From the NCBI RefSeq assembly GCF_000722635.1, contig NZ_JOKH01000001.1, positions 788,478-852,477 of the forward strand: a stretch of DNA of 64,000 nt, read 5' to 3'. This document shows, piece by piece, positions 43,676-51,758 of the stretch. Position 1 is the stretch's first letter. The number at the start of each line of letters is the position of its first letter. The position numbers and the translations under genes are program-made. The stretch is from Endozoicomonas numazuensis. GTDB lineage: Bacteria > Pseudomonadota > Gammaproteobacteria > Pseudomonadales > Endozoicomonadaceae. The notes under the pieces were generated by a model that saw nothing but the letters and a program-made list of their open reading frames with translations, was not told where the DNA came from and did no database searches.

Positions 43676-44031
43676 GAGATATCCCTCACTGGAATCCGCG
43701 AATGCTCACACCCTGAACGACACCCGTGATACAGCTGCACACGGGTCGGGTTGGTGGCGCAAAAGTTACGCTCTTGGAACTCCAGACAACGGTCACGGGC
43801 CAGCTCACCCACCACCGGACAGTTGACGCAATACCCCATAAACGCCCCTTTAAACTTCTCTTTAAAGCCCCCTACCCGGTGCTCGGCATACTTGCCGTTG
43901 AGCACCTGGCTCACCATGGCTCCAGACACATCCAGCCGTTTGGCGATCTGGCTCTGGCTCAAACGCTCGGCTACTTTTTGCAGCTCCTGGTGCCAGTCTT
44001 CATTGACATAGCTTTCTTTTTCATGAGCCAT
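43672..44031 (-). CDS. Helix-turn-helix protein with Cys-rich C-terminal half
   Basis: 119 residues from the ATG at 44031, which has GGAGG 7 bases upstream and overlaps the previous stop (ATGA). Residues 15-45 form a helix-turn-helix (ERLSQSQIAKRLDVSGAMVSQVLNGKY). The C-terminal half has YCVNCPVVGELARDRC and HGCRSGCEH, likely a metal site. Probably an early transcription regulator of the prophage. Confidence 0.7.
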   Translation of the reverse strand: MAHEKESYVNEDWHQELQKVAERLSQSQIAKRLDVSGAMVSQVLNGKYAEHRVGGFKEKFKGAFMGYCVNCPVVGELARDRCLEFQERNFCATNPTRVQLYHGCRSGCEHSRIPVRDIS

Positions 44032-44693
44032 CAGCACACCTCCTCAAGTACGATGATTTCTTTGGTCTTGTAGTCGTACAGCCTGCCCAGCTGCATATTG
44101 ACGGCAGGCGGCTTTTCTCCCGTGTTGCGATACTGGGGCAGCAGGTAACTGGGCTCACCCAGACTGTCCTGGCTACGGCGCAGATAGTTAAACTGGTGCA
44201 GCTGGCTGACCTGCATTTGAATGACGGCCTTGTCCACTTCTGTGACGCCTTTTAACTCGCTCACTGTGAAATTGCGCAACATCCTCATGCCCTGCCAAAT
44301 CTTGAAAGCCTCCGATCCGGCCTCTGCAGGTGGGCCAGGCCAACGTCGGATATCTACAGGCACTTCATAGACCTGCTTTGTATTGAGGTCAGAGACTGCA
44401 TGACCGCCATGCAGTCGATAGGGAGCAACAGGGCCGGTATTATGAATCAGCCAGAACCGGGCTTTTGAGCCCTTTGGCTCTCGCCACAGATAACCAGCAC
44501 GTTCCAGAAAGCTGAGGTAATACCGAACCTTGCACTCTCGCAAACCGGTTTTCATTGACAACGCTCTTGAGGTTGCCCCTTTAAGAGTCCTGAGCAGTTG
44601 CCAGACCCGGCCTAAATCTTCCTCCAATCCCACTAAGCGAGCCCGTTTCAAGCTTCTTTTTTTAATTTCTGTTACAGGCTTTAACTCCGTCAT
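44031..44693 (-). CDS. Winged-helix-like early phage protein
   Basis: 220 residues with two helix-turn-helix-like parts: VWQLLRTLKGATSRALSMKTGLRECKVRYYLSFLERAGYLW near the N-terminus and MRMLRNFTVSELKGVTEVDKAVIQMQVSQLHQFNYL in the middle. The first is typical of winged-helix domains that read out a replication or transposition site. It is encoded directly after the AAA+ ATPase. Function unknown. Confidence 0.65.
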   Translation of the reverse strand: MTELKPVTEIKKRSLKRARLVGLEEDLGRVWQLLRTLKGATSRALSMKTGLRECKVRYYLSFLERAGYLWREPKGSKARFWLIHNTGPVAPYRLHGGHAVSDLNTKQVYEVPVDIRRWPGPPAEAGSEAFKIWQGMRMLRNFTVSELKGVTEVDKAVIQMQVSQLHQFNYLRRSQDSLGEPSYLLPQYRNTGEKPPAVNMQLGRLYDYKTKEIIVLEEVC

Positions 44694-44730
44694 GGCTATT
44701 CCCTCTTATTATTCTTCTGCCGTTAACCTG

Positions 44731-45447
44731 TTAGGCCGCCACACCCAGAAAGTAAGTGCCTCGCGCTTCCCGGAACTTCGCCAGATCCATACTGGTTACA
44801 TCTAAAGAAGCCGCCACCTGTTCTATCCGGTACAGGCCGGTGGTAATCCGCCGGGTGTTGCCTCGGGCAAACTTGTAGAGATCCGCCAGCAGGTCGTCAG
44901 AGACCTGCACCTCACACAGCTGGTCAGTGATCAAACGAGCGTCGTCCATATCCAGCGCATTGAACTCCACGTCGATCAAAAAACGGTTGTCGAACTTGTC
45001 CGACTTTTTGATCTCATTTTTAATACCCTTCATCCCCACCAGGATGATGGGCATGACAGACATGTCCTGCATATCCATGATCGTGTCCCGGATATCATCG
45101 AACCGGACCAGGTAATCCGCCTCGTCAATAAACAGTGGACGCCCCTCCATACTCAGCTTGTTAACAATGTCGTTGAGCATGTCGTCCAGATAACGGCGGC
45201 GGGGTATCTCCAACTCCCGACAAATACTGCGCAATAACGCGGAGGGCGTACGCCAAGCGGCCATGGCCCGCACGTAATAGGCACTGTGCTTGATCGCAAA
45301 CCAGGCAGTACCGGTGGTTTTGCCCAGCCCGGTATCACCATGAATCAAACCGAGACGGTGGGTCAGCCGCTGGGGAGCACTCAGTAGCGCCTGCCCTTGG
45401 GCAGCCAGTAAAGCAACGTTTTTGACAGGGACCGTAATATTTCTCAT
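44731..45447 (-). CDS. AAA+ ATPase, transposition target protein (MuB-like)
   Basis: 238 residues. Walker A in HGDTGLGKTTGTAWFA (about residues 36-43), Walker B in RPLFIDEADYLV (about 106-111), sensor region MPIILVGMKG, and arginine-finger candidate in FDNRFLIDVEF. It belongs to the MuB/TnsC-like group that binds target DNA and activates the DDE transposase encoded just upstream. Confidence 0.9.
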   Translation of the reverse strand: MRNITVPVKNVALLAAQGQALLSAPQRLTHRLGLIHGDTGLGKTTGTAWFAIKHSAYYVRAMAAWRTPSALLRSICRELEIPRRRYLDDMLNDIVNKLSMEGRPLFIDEADYLVRFDDIRDTIMDMQDMSVMPIILVGMKGIKNEIKKSDKFDNRFLIDVEFNALDMDDARLITDQLCEVQVSDDLLADLYKFARGNTRRITTGLYRIEQVAASLDVTSMDLAKFREARGTYFLGVAA

Positions 45448-45529
45448 ACTTGTGTCTCTCTATTTGTTATTGTTTTTGGGCGTTCTGCCCGATAGGGATC
45501 GAGTAAGAGCAGCTGCCACTGCTCTCTAC

Positions 45530-47773
45530 TCACTCTTCTTTCAAACCAAATGCCATCTTGCCGAACTCGTCGTACACCAGCTTTAAGCCTTGCCATTCAG
45601 GCGTTAACTCAAACCGCTCCTGCCACTTATGATCCATTTCGTTCAGAGCCTCACCCGCCAGCTTGCGTTCGTGCTGACGTATCCAGCGTTGGAAGCGATC
45701 GGTCGGTGTTTCAGCGGGGTCTGTACGTTGTTTAACCCGATCCGTTACCACCTGGTTCATGCCCTGAGCCAGTTCCTGGGTAGGTTGGCCGTGCTCGTCC
45801 ACATGGCCCGAGCCTTTTTGGTCAGCGGCATCGGCAGCTGCCAGAGCTTCAGCGGCTCCATCCAGATAGCCGGTTTCGTGGGGGAGTTGGGGTTTAGGGA
45901 ACGGTGTCACGTTGGCATTGCGCTCAGCGATCAAACGCTCTTTGCGGGCAAATATCTTTTCGATCAGCTCGCCCTGGTTGATCTTGCGGCCCTTCTTGCG
46001 CAGTGCTGCCTTCTCTTCGGCCACCTTTTTCTGCTCTTTCTTCATGGCTCTGGCCAGCTCTTCGCGGCTAATGCCGGTAATGCTCGGATTCTGAGCCACG
46101 CACACAAACTCACCCGACAGCTCAAACAGGTAGATACGACCAATATCCGCTGTGTCATAACGCACCATGAACTGGTCTCCCACCCGTGACCCCATTTCGG
46201 GAGCAACGTACCAGCCACCATCAAGCTTGACGCCTTTTTTCTGAACGGTGCGCACGCCCTTCTGTCCGGGAATCGGCTCCAGCAACAGATCAAGGGCGCG
46301 CTCATCCTCAATACGGCGGACAGGCTCCATCCAGTTCTGCACCATTTCAGCCGGAGTTTTTCCGTTCAGCCCGTTGTGAGCGTCGTGCATATAAAAGGTA
46401 TCGATCCAGCGATCGGTAAACGCCTGAAGGTCTTCGCTGCTCAGAGTGGTTTCAATGATATTTTTGCTGCTGCCCGCTTTACGCTTGAGCCGGTCCGCAA
46501 AACTGAACTGGGCTTCAATCGCCTGACGCTCGGCGACGTTATGGCCGATAAAGCCGGGCAGTAACTCCACTAACCCATGGGAAAAGGTGCGAAACAGTCT
46601 TTCTACAAAGGGCTTTTGTTCCCCGGCGTACGGGTCGGTAGACACCAGATCAATACCCAGGGAGTCCGCCACAATCTGAAAGTAATGGCTCGCATAGTCT
46701 TTGCCGTTGTCCACCCGGATTTTTTGTTCGCCCTGGCCGTCCAGTCCCCACTCCAGCATGGCCTGACGCGCCGTGAGCACCACCCCAAAGCTGTCGGAAG
46801 ACTTGCGCACTTTCATCACTGCCCGGCGGGAGTAAACATCAAGACAGGAGATCAGGGTAAAGCGGCCATCGGTGCACATAATATCGGCGGGAGAGGAGTC
46901 CATTTCCCAGAGCTGATTAAGCCGCACAATGTTTTCGGCGGCGTCACCACCGGCCACCATGTACTGGTTTTTAAAGGCGTCGGGGTTGGCTACAGCGGTG
47001 AAGAGTCGTTTGTTTTTCACTTTCCAGTTCGACAGCCAGGTGGTGAGGGCGCGTTTACTGGGCAGGCGCACATCTTGCTGATCAAACTCACCTTCCATGG
47101 CGCGCAGCATATTGGCCGGAGAGGTGTGAGGCATTCTGGCCAGCATCCCTTCTGCAAAAGCCACCAGTAAAGGCTGGGCATCCATAATGCTCTGCTTGAC
47201 CGACTTGTACTGACAGGCAAGACCGGCAGGGCCATTGTCGGCATAAGACGCTTTCCAACGGAACAGGCTGGCACGACTGACTTTAGGCACAAAGGTTTTA
47301 ACGCTCTCGGACAGACCCAGCTGATCGCGGTTGAAGGCATCAACAAACTCACGGGTAGCCGCTTCCACCGCTTCAAAGTCAGCTACAAACACTTCCCAGG
47401 CGGCCAGCACTTCAGACCGGGCACGCACACGGGCCTGTTCTTTAGGCGAGAGATTATTGAAAGCAAGGGTGCGCTTGATGTCCTGAGTTTTTTCGTCCCC
47501 TTCCAGCTTCATAGCCGCCAGGGTGCCCTTGAGCTCAGCGCCATTGATCTGTTCGGTTTGCTTATCAGCGGCCTGCTGCTTTTTGGTTTGACTGATTTTA
47601 AGGGCGCGCTGGGTTTCTTTGGGAAGGCTGGAGATGTGGTATTCTCTGCCGCCGCCCTGCGCCTGACGGGGACGTGATTGCCAATTCTCTCGAATAGCTC
47701 TTTCTCTCACCCGCCTGGCAGATGACGGTAGATCGCCCAAACTTTCAAGCTCGCTACTGGTAAACCATTCCAT
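45530..47773 (-). CDS. DDE transposase of the prophage (MuA-like)
   Basis: 747 residues. Residues 1-60 are a Mu-type DNA-binding winged helix (WFTSSELESLGDLPSSARRVRERAIREN). A second DNA-binding part precedes the retroviral-integrase-like core: catalytic Asp in WEMDSSPADIMCTDG, second Asp in IRVDNGKDY, and Glu in PFVERLFRTFSHGLVE. A beta-barrel domain (GGWYVAPEMGSRVGDQF) and a charged C-terminal tail follow. It excises, pairs and integrates the phage ends and drives replicative transposition. It should bind the repeats at both ends. Confidence 0.93.
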   Translation of the reverse strand: MEWFTSSELESLGDLPSSARRVRERAIRENWQSRPRQAQGGGREYHISSLPKETQRALKISQTKKQQAADKQTEQINGAELKGTLAAMKLEGDEKTQDIKRTLAFNNLSPKEQARVRARSEVLAAWEVFVADFEAVEAATREFVDAFNRDQLGLSESVKTFVPKVSRASLFRWKASYADNGPAGLACQYKSVKQSIMDAQPLLVAFAEGMLARMPHTSPANMLRAMEGEFDQQDVRLPSKRALTTWLSNWKVKNKRLFTAVANPDAFKNQYMVAGGDAAENIVRLNQLWEMDSSPADIMCTDGRFTLISCLDVYSRRAVMKVRKSSDSFGVVLTARQAMLEWGLDGQGEQKIRVDNGKDYASHYFQIVADSLGIDLVSTDPYAGEQKPFVERLFRTFSHGLVELLPGFIGHNVAERQAIEAQFSFADRLKRKAGSSKNIIETTLSSEDLQAFTDRWIDTFYMHDAHNGLNGKTPAEMVQNWMEPVRRIEDERALDLLLEPIPGQKGVRTVQKKGVKLDGGWYVAPEMGSRVGDQFMVRYDTADIGRIYLFELSGEFVCVAQNPSITGISREELARAMKKEQKKVAEEKAALRKKGRKINQGELIEKIFARKERLIAERNANVTPFPKPQLPHETGYLDGAAEALAAADAADQKGSGHVDEHGQPTQELAQGMNQVVTDRVKQRTDPAETPTDRFQRWIRQHERKLAGEALNEMDHKWQERFELTPEWQGLKLVYDEFGKMAFGLKEE

Positions 47774-47784
47774 ATCAAAGAGCC

Positions 47785-48036
47785 TCAGTTACTAATGCCA
47801 GAAGCTTCAATAATTTTCTGTCTTAGCGCTCTTCCTTTAGGGCCGTTCCATACACCTTTTAGACAGGACATAGCGCTATGTCGATTAACACCATTCTCAA
47901 TACACCAACGGTTTAATGATGAGTCTTGCCCTACGAAGCCTTGACGAACACGAACATACAGCTCAGGACCGGGCGCAAAGTCATTGCTGATTTTCTTTGC
48001 ATGGCTCACAATAAATTCCTCATCTTGTTTAAGCAT
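47785..48036 (-). CDS. Ner/Cro-like early regulator
   Basis: 83 residues. A single DNA-binding domain, DFAPGPELYVRVRQGFVGQDSSLNRWCIENGVNRHSAMSCLKG, with a helix-turn-helix around residues 38-60. It lies where Mu has ner: directly divergent from the repressor and first in the early operon. It probably represses both promoters after induction. Only 40 bases separate the two start codons. Confidence 0.75.
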   Translation of the reverse strand: MLKQDEEFIVSHAKKISNDFAPGPELYVRVRQGFVGQDSSLNRWCIENGVNRHSAMSCLKGVWNGPKGRALRQKIIEASGISN

Positions 48037-48075
48037 TACGTTTAAAGATATACATTACAGGTTTAATTTATACAT
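48027..48075. promoter_or_regulatory. Operator region between the Ner-like gene and the repressor
   Basis: Two direct repeats, GTTTAAAGATATACAT (48040-48055) and GTTTAATTTATACAT (48061-48075), lie 21 bases apart, two helical turns. A weaker GTTTAAGCATTAC (48027-48039) covers the Ner-like start codon. Such an array suits cooperative binding by CI or Ner. Confidence 0.6.
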
Positions 48076-48076
48076 C

Positions 48077-48640
48077 ATGAGTGAACTTTATCAAGCAAAA
48101 ATTGATGATTTTGAAGAAATCATTAAAAAGCTGAGGGAAATCACTGATGCAAAAAGCGATGCAGCCATAGCCAGAGAACTCGGAATGACACCTCAAGGCT
48201 TCTTTAACGCACGTAAAAAAGGCTCAATTCCCTTTGAAAAAATTTGTTACTTGGCAGCAAGTAAAGAAATTTCCTTGGATTACCTCTTTTTCACAAACCA
48301 CAAAGCATCAATTGATGAAGAGCTTCTAGGAGTAGTTGTCGATTGCATCCGATCTGATGAAAGTGAGTTGAGAGAAGCGAAGCTGGATTTTTTATTAGGC
48401 GAAGTCTCAGCACTCTATAACAGCGTTGTCAGTCTGAAGAGCACAGAGGAGGTACAGAAAAAGCTCTCTGAACATATCAACCTGATGAATAAAACAATAT
48501 TAAAGAGGGATTTACACCAAACTAAACAACACTATCTTGAGTACAAAGAAGACCTATCAGATCCACTCAAAGAGCAACTGATTGAACTGATCAAAAAAAT
48601 GGACATGCGCTTAGAAAAGCTGGAAAACAAGATTCACTAA
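48077..48640 (+). CDS. Phage CI-like repressor
   Basis: 187 residues from the ATG at 48077; a longer frame from 47984 would run through the divergent promoter and is not used. The N-terminal domain, IIKKLREITDAKSDAAIARELGMTPQGFFNARKKGSIPFEKI, is a CI-type helix-turn-helix (phage CI repressor family). The C-terminal ~100 residues are helical and coiled coil with no Ser/Lys peptidase motif, so it is unlikely to be cleaved through RecA. It keeps the prophage silent and is transcribed toward the phage left end, as in Mu. Confidence 0.82.
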   Translation: MSELYQAKIDDFEEIIKKLREITDAKSDAAIARELGMTPQGFFNARKKGSIPFEKICYLAASKEISLDYLFFTNHKASIDEELLGVVVDCIRSDESELREAKLDFLLGEVSALYNSVVSLKSTEEVQKKLSEHINLMNKTILKRDLHQTKQHYLEYKEDLSDPLKEQLIELIKKMDMRLEKLENKIH

Positions 48641-49068
48641 TCAGTTTTCTGCGTCCGACTTAAGATGGACGGTACGTCCATCTTAATGAAAAGAAAAATA
48701 CTATAAAAACATCACTTTACATAAAGATGGACGCGCCATATCAAACCAACCTTCCAAGTCCGACTTTTACGAACCCTTCCCACCCCAAACCAGAGCCATT
48801 AACCGGCCTGTAATGCCTGCGTTAAAGCCGTTTAACGGTGTTTTATGGAGAGGTGACCAACAAGCAGGCAAGACGGACGTTTAGACGGTTAGGGTTCAAC
48901 TTCACCCGATTTACGAGCCACCATCACCAGGCCAGATCAAACACAGCCAAGGAAGGCTGAAACCCGCATAGCTAAGGACCTAAGCACAGGTTTTAATTCA
49001 CTTAAACCCAAGCCTACCCGGATATACCCGGACAACCCTACCGATATCAAACCTACCTTCCCGTTACA
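48641..49068. promoter_or_regulatory. Phage left end: non-coding, palindrome and transposase-binding repeats
   Basis: No gene is seen. An inverted repeat with 11-bp arms (TTAAGATGGAC, 5-base centre, complement) spans 48660-48686, and AAGATGGACG recurs at 48724. Two near-identical minus-strand blocks of the form GGAAGGTnGGTTTGATAT lie at 48736-48755 and 49041-49062. The latter is part of the terminus. They are the likely left-end transposase sites. Confidence 0.6.
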
Positions 49069-49073
49069 CGATC
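49069..49073. repeat. Target-site duplication CGATC (right copy)
   Basis: CGATC follows the phage end GTTACA directly and matches 14121-14125. Removing the phage and one copy rejoins GACTCA-CGATC-TATACG. Confidence 0.85.
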
Positions 49074-49183
49074 TATACGTAGATGCAAAAAGAGTTCTGC
49101 TTTTCGGCTTTCTGAAGTGTAAAGCCCTTCTGGAAACAGACCTTTAGTCTTTGTCCCGAAATAAATCCCCTATTGAAACTTGA

Positions 49184-49252
49184 ACTCCGTTCATCCTGAA
49201 CCTGTCGAAGAGTGTTGGCATTGAACTTCGACAAACTCAGGGCGAACGGAGT
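49184..49252. repeat. Palindromic dispersed repeat, copy 1
   Basis: Arms ACTCCGTTCATCCTGAACC/TGTCGAAG and CTTCGACAAACTCAGGG/CGAACGGAGT around a 15-base centre. Related to the copies at 53549 and 56311. Widespread repeats of this type often sit at the ends of transcription units. Minus-strand frames over it are not genes. Confidence 0.85.
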
Positions 49253-49316
49253 CCGGGTGAAAATCGGGAAGTTATTTTGGGGCAAATCCTTAGCCCGGAA
49301 ATTTCATAAAGTGTTG

Positions 49317-49419
49317 AGCTTCTCGCTCTGCTATTTTTTCGGCTGACACATTTTCTCGTCATATTCATGCTTATTGCATGGATCTGACGAGAAAATGCTG
49401 TCACGGCGGAGAAAGAGCT
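49317..49419. repeat. 103-bp imperfect palindromic element
   Basis: The arms share CATTTTCTCGTCA and its complement exactly around a ~23-base centre. The outer arms (AGCTTCTCGCTCTGC and GCGGAGAAAGAGCT) pair less well. It directly abuts the TA that borders MITE copy 1. It may be a second, older miniature element; only one copy is in this window. Confidence 0.5.
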
Positions 49420-49420
49420 A

Positions 49421-49582
49421 GGAGGCTGACCGAGAATAGCGTCCGAGCATAAAATTCAGTAGAACGAGTCAGCTTTTTCACTGAATTTGTGCGAATAGTT
49501 GACCTATTTAAGCAAATTCAGTGGAAAAGATGGCCGTTCTTTCTGGATTTTAGGCCGGGCTGTCTATTCTCGGTCAGGCTCC
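49421..49582 (-). mobile_element. 162-bp MITE, copy 1
   Basis: Terminal inverted repeats GGAGGCTGACCGAGAATAG (18 of 19 paired), flanked by TA on both sides. The inside matches the reverse complement of copies 2 and 3 with very few differences. No coding capacity. Confidence 0.9.
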
Positions 49583-49793
49583 TAGGAGGCTGACGAGCGA
49601 TGTTCGTTTCTTTTCGTTCACATCAGCAAACGAATATCTCAGTAATTCCGCAGTCTATAGTCTGACTGGAGCGGCTTTATGAATTTTCCGGGTTAGTATC
49701 TTCCAGAAGCCTGACTCACCCAGCAATACATGGAGAATTCTCCAGGTTCCGTTACAATCATTGGGTGATTTTCGGTCGTAGAAGAACAAAAGA
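49583..49793. other. Upstream region of the SDR gene
   Basis: A perfect 14-bp palindrome TGGAGAATTCTCCA at 49731-49744 lies ~50 bases before the SDR start, and TACAAT (49755-49760) could be a -10 element, with the palindrome near the -35 position. This may be an operator. Nothing else is seen except a GGAGGCTGAC fragment at 49585. Confidence 0.35.
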
Positions 49794-50555
49794 ATGAATC
49801 TCAAACAAAGTAATATACTGGTTACCGGCGCAGCCCGTGGACTGGGTAAAGCCATGGCGCTCCATCTGGCAGAAAAAGGGGCAGGCGTCGGGCTGATTGA
49901 CCTTGCAGGCGAAGCTCTGGATCAGGCAGTAAAGGAATGCACTGAACTGGGAGCAAACGCCATTGCTCTACCTACCAATGTTGCCAACGAACAGGAAGTA
50001 GAAAAGTCAGTTCAGACTGCCAGAGAAAAGCTGGGACCACTGAACGGTCTCATTAACAATGCGGGCATTCTCCGTGACGGGCTACTGATCAAAGCGAAAG
50101 ATGGTCAGGTTACCGACAAACTATCCCTGGCAAAATGGCAGTCAGTCATCGACGTCAATCTCACGGGCGTCTTTCTCTGCGGTCGTGAAGTCGCTGCCAG
50201 TATGATTGAATCGGGTACAAACGGTTTGATTCTGAACATTGCCAGTATTTCTCGATCTGGCAACTTTGGACAAACCAATTACTCTGCAGCAAAAGCCGGT
50301 GTTGTCGCTATGACCGTATCCTGGGCCAAAGAACTGGCTCGATATGGCATAAGAAGTGCTGCCATTGCTCCGGGAATGATTGAGACTGAGATGACTCTGA
50401 GCATGAAACCCGAAGCTCGCGCCAAAATGAATGCGGGCATTCCATCCGGGCGCATGGGTAAACCTGAAGAGATTGCTGAAACAGTCGCTTTTATTTTTGA
50501 AAACGACTATTTCAATGGTCGAGTGCTGGAGCTGGACGGCGGACTGCGTCTCTAA
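49794..50555 (+). CDS. Short-chain dehydrogenase/reductase (FabG-like)
   Basis: 253 residues, classical SDR: cofactor motif TGAARGLG (11-18), NNAG (88-91), structural Asn122, catalytic Ser151, Tyr163 and Lys167 in [19 protein letters not shown], and PGMIETEM. Asp36 after the second strand (LIDLAG) suggests NAD(H) preference. The substrate is unknown; relatives act on 3-oxoacyl or hydroxyacyl groups. The gene stands alone, between repeats and a hairpin. Confidence 0.88.
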   Translation: MNLKQSNILVTGAARGLGKAMALHLAEKGAGVGLIDLAGEALDQAVKECTELGANAIALPTNVANEQEVEKSVQTAREKLGPLNGLINNAGILRDGLLIKAKDGQVTDKLSLAKWQSVIDVNLTGVFLCGREVAASMIESGTNGLILNIASISRSGNFGQTNYSAAKAGVVAMTVSWAKELARYGIRSAAIAPGMIETEMTLSMKPEARAKMNAGIPSGRMGKPEEIAETVAFIFENDYFNGRVLELDGGLRL

Positions 50556-50561
50556 TGTCTT

Positions 50562-50587
50562 GATGCAGAGGATCAGACCTCTGCATC
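50562..50587. terminator. Hairpin between convergent genes
   Basis: A perfect 10-bp stem GATGCAGAGG/CCTCTGCATC with a 6-base loop lies between the convergent stop codons. No strong T-run is present on either side, so termination may be moderate or factor dependent. Confidence 0.6.
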
Positions 50588-50595
50588 ACCTTTCC

Positions 50596-51648
50596 CTACC
50601 AGGAATAACCAATACCCACCTTGATCTGACTGGTGGTTTTCTCAGCTCCATCGACCGGTACGCTGTCATAGTCCAGATACTGAGTCAGATTCAAAGACAG
50701 ATTATCTGACAGCCCGACCCTTAAACCATGTTCACCATCAAACAACCACTGCTGACCTGAGTTCAATCGATAAAACAGCTTGCTGTTAAAGAAATACTCA
50801 AGGTTATCAATGAGCTTTTTCCGATAAACCAGCCCGGTACTGATTGCCAGATTTTCCTGATTATCCTCTTGCTGATAATCTTCCCAAAGATGAGTCAGAC
50901 CCATTGTTGTGATAATGGTTTCATTGACGGTTTCCTTGAAACGGTAACCCGCCGCTCCACCTATTGTCAGCCTGGACCTCAGATCATCCGTTGAGTCATA
51001 TTCCTGTTCCAGAGAGCCCTGCACAAACCAGTGCTCAGTAAAATAGCGACTGTATGCGTAGCCCAGCTCCCACTCTTTGGTTGAAGTGTCTGAATCTTCT
51101 TCCTTCTCAACTTCAATGTCCCACTTCAGACTGTTTTTGTTCCATTCGTCATTGATATCAAGATTACCACTGAGAGTAAAAGTGGTTTCGCTGTCCTCAC
51201 CCTGATCACTGTCCAACCCAAAGTTGACCTTGCCTGATATGTCCCATGCAGACGCCAACACTGGTTTGTCACGACGAATTTCAGCCACAGGCCAGGCTGC
51301 TGAAAAATTTCGCTCATAACCGTCCGGGTCAACAACAACTAACTGGTCACCGTTACTCTTCAGCTGACGTTGCTGTGATTCTTTTTCTCCGATTAGCCCA
51401 ACCCAGACAGGCTTTCTGGTTTCAAGAGAACGGACGTGTCGCCAATTAATGGTGATATCACCTGCATACTTGGTAGAAATGGTCAGTTTACCTGCTTCCA
51501 GGCCCTGAATTTTGCCACTGATCACATCTCCGTTTTCCATCCAGATCTTATCCGCATGAACAACCATCGCCATGCTTGATAAAAAGAATACCCAGATTGT
51601 GCGTAATCTGAGAAAACGGCCAATGCTCCCAAAATACTGGAGCCCCAT
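50596..51648 (-). CDS. DUF481 outer-membrane protein (YdiY-like), paralogue 1
   Basis: 350 residues from the ATG at 51648 (AAGGGG 5 bases before; GTG 51654 is in frame). Signal peptide to about residue 32 (VFFLSSMAMVVHA). A small beta domain follows with MENGDVISGKIQGLEAGKLTISTKYAG (about 35-75). DUF481 beta strands follow, and the C-terminus GIGYSW ends in Trp, as outer-membrane barrels do. E. coli YdiY is salt-induced. It shares domain order with the next upstream gene, so the two arose by duplication. Confidence 0.82.
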   Translation of the reverse strand: MGLQYFGSIGRFLRLRTIWVFFLSSMAMVVHADKIWMENGDVISGKIQGLEAGKLTISTKYAGDITINWRHVRSLETRKPVWVGLIGEKESQQRQLKSNGDQLVVVDPDGYERNFSAAWPVAEIRRDKPVLASAWDISGKVNFGLDSDQGEDSETTFTLSGNLDINDEWNKNSLKWDIEVEKEEDSDTSTKEWELGYAYSRYFTEHWFVQGSLEQEYDSTDDLRSRLTIGGAAGYRFKETVNETIITTMGLTHLWEDYQQEDNQENLAISTGLVYRKKLIDNLEYFFNSKLFYRLNSGQQWLFDGEHGLRVGLSDNLSLNLTQYLDYDSVPVDGAEKTTSQIKVGIGYSW

Positions 51649-51758
51649 GTACACCCCTTGATGAATCGATTTGTTATTTCTCTAATAGGTGGGCAAGAGT
51701 TCCAAATTAATGAAAGCTTAACAAGAGTGGAAAGCCGCTATAGCAACCCGTTATATCT

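Larger units (their letters stand above)
14126..49068. mobile_element. Complete Mu/B3-type transposable prophage, 34,943 bp
   Basis: The ends are TGTA...TACA with related inverted termini: TGTAGCGCGCCGG/ATGGTTTGAGAT on the left and (reverse complement) TGTAACGGGAAGG/TAGGTTTGATAT on the right, bounded by a CGATC duplication. The gene order from the phage left end (49068) is repressor, Ner-like regulator, transposase, AAA+ ATPase, early genes with DUF3164, GemA and Mor, endolysin/holin, terminase, portal, MuF, protease/scaffold, capsid, tail, tail fibre. Head genes are of the Mu type, while the tail (tube without a sheath, long tape measure, J-like tip protein) is siphovirus-like as in Pseudomonas phage B3. 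No essential gene looks broken, so it may be inducible. Confidence 0.93.

Noticed and set aside
14220-48754. The identical 14-mer TCAAACCAACCTTC at both phage ends as attachment-site core of an integrase-type phage
   Set aside because: The phage encodes a DDE transposase, and true ends with a 5-bp duplication lie outside both copies; the 14-mers fit better as transposase-binding sites.
49073-49285. A 70-codon minus-strand frame (PFALSLSKF...RQVQDERSS)
   Set aside because: It is the translation of the palindromic dispersed repeat, which gives similar peptides wherever it occurs.
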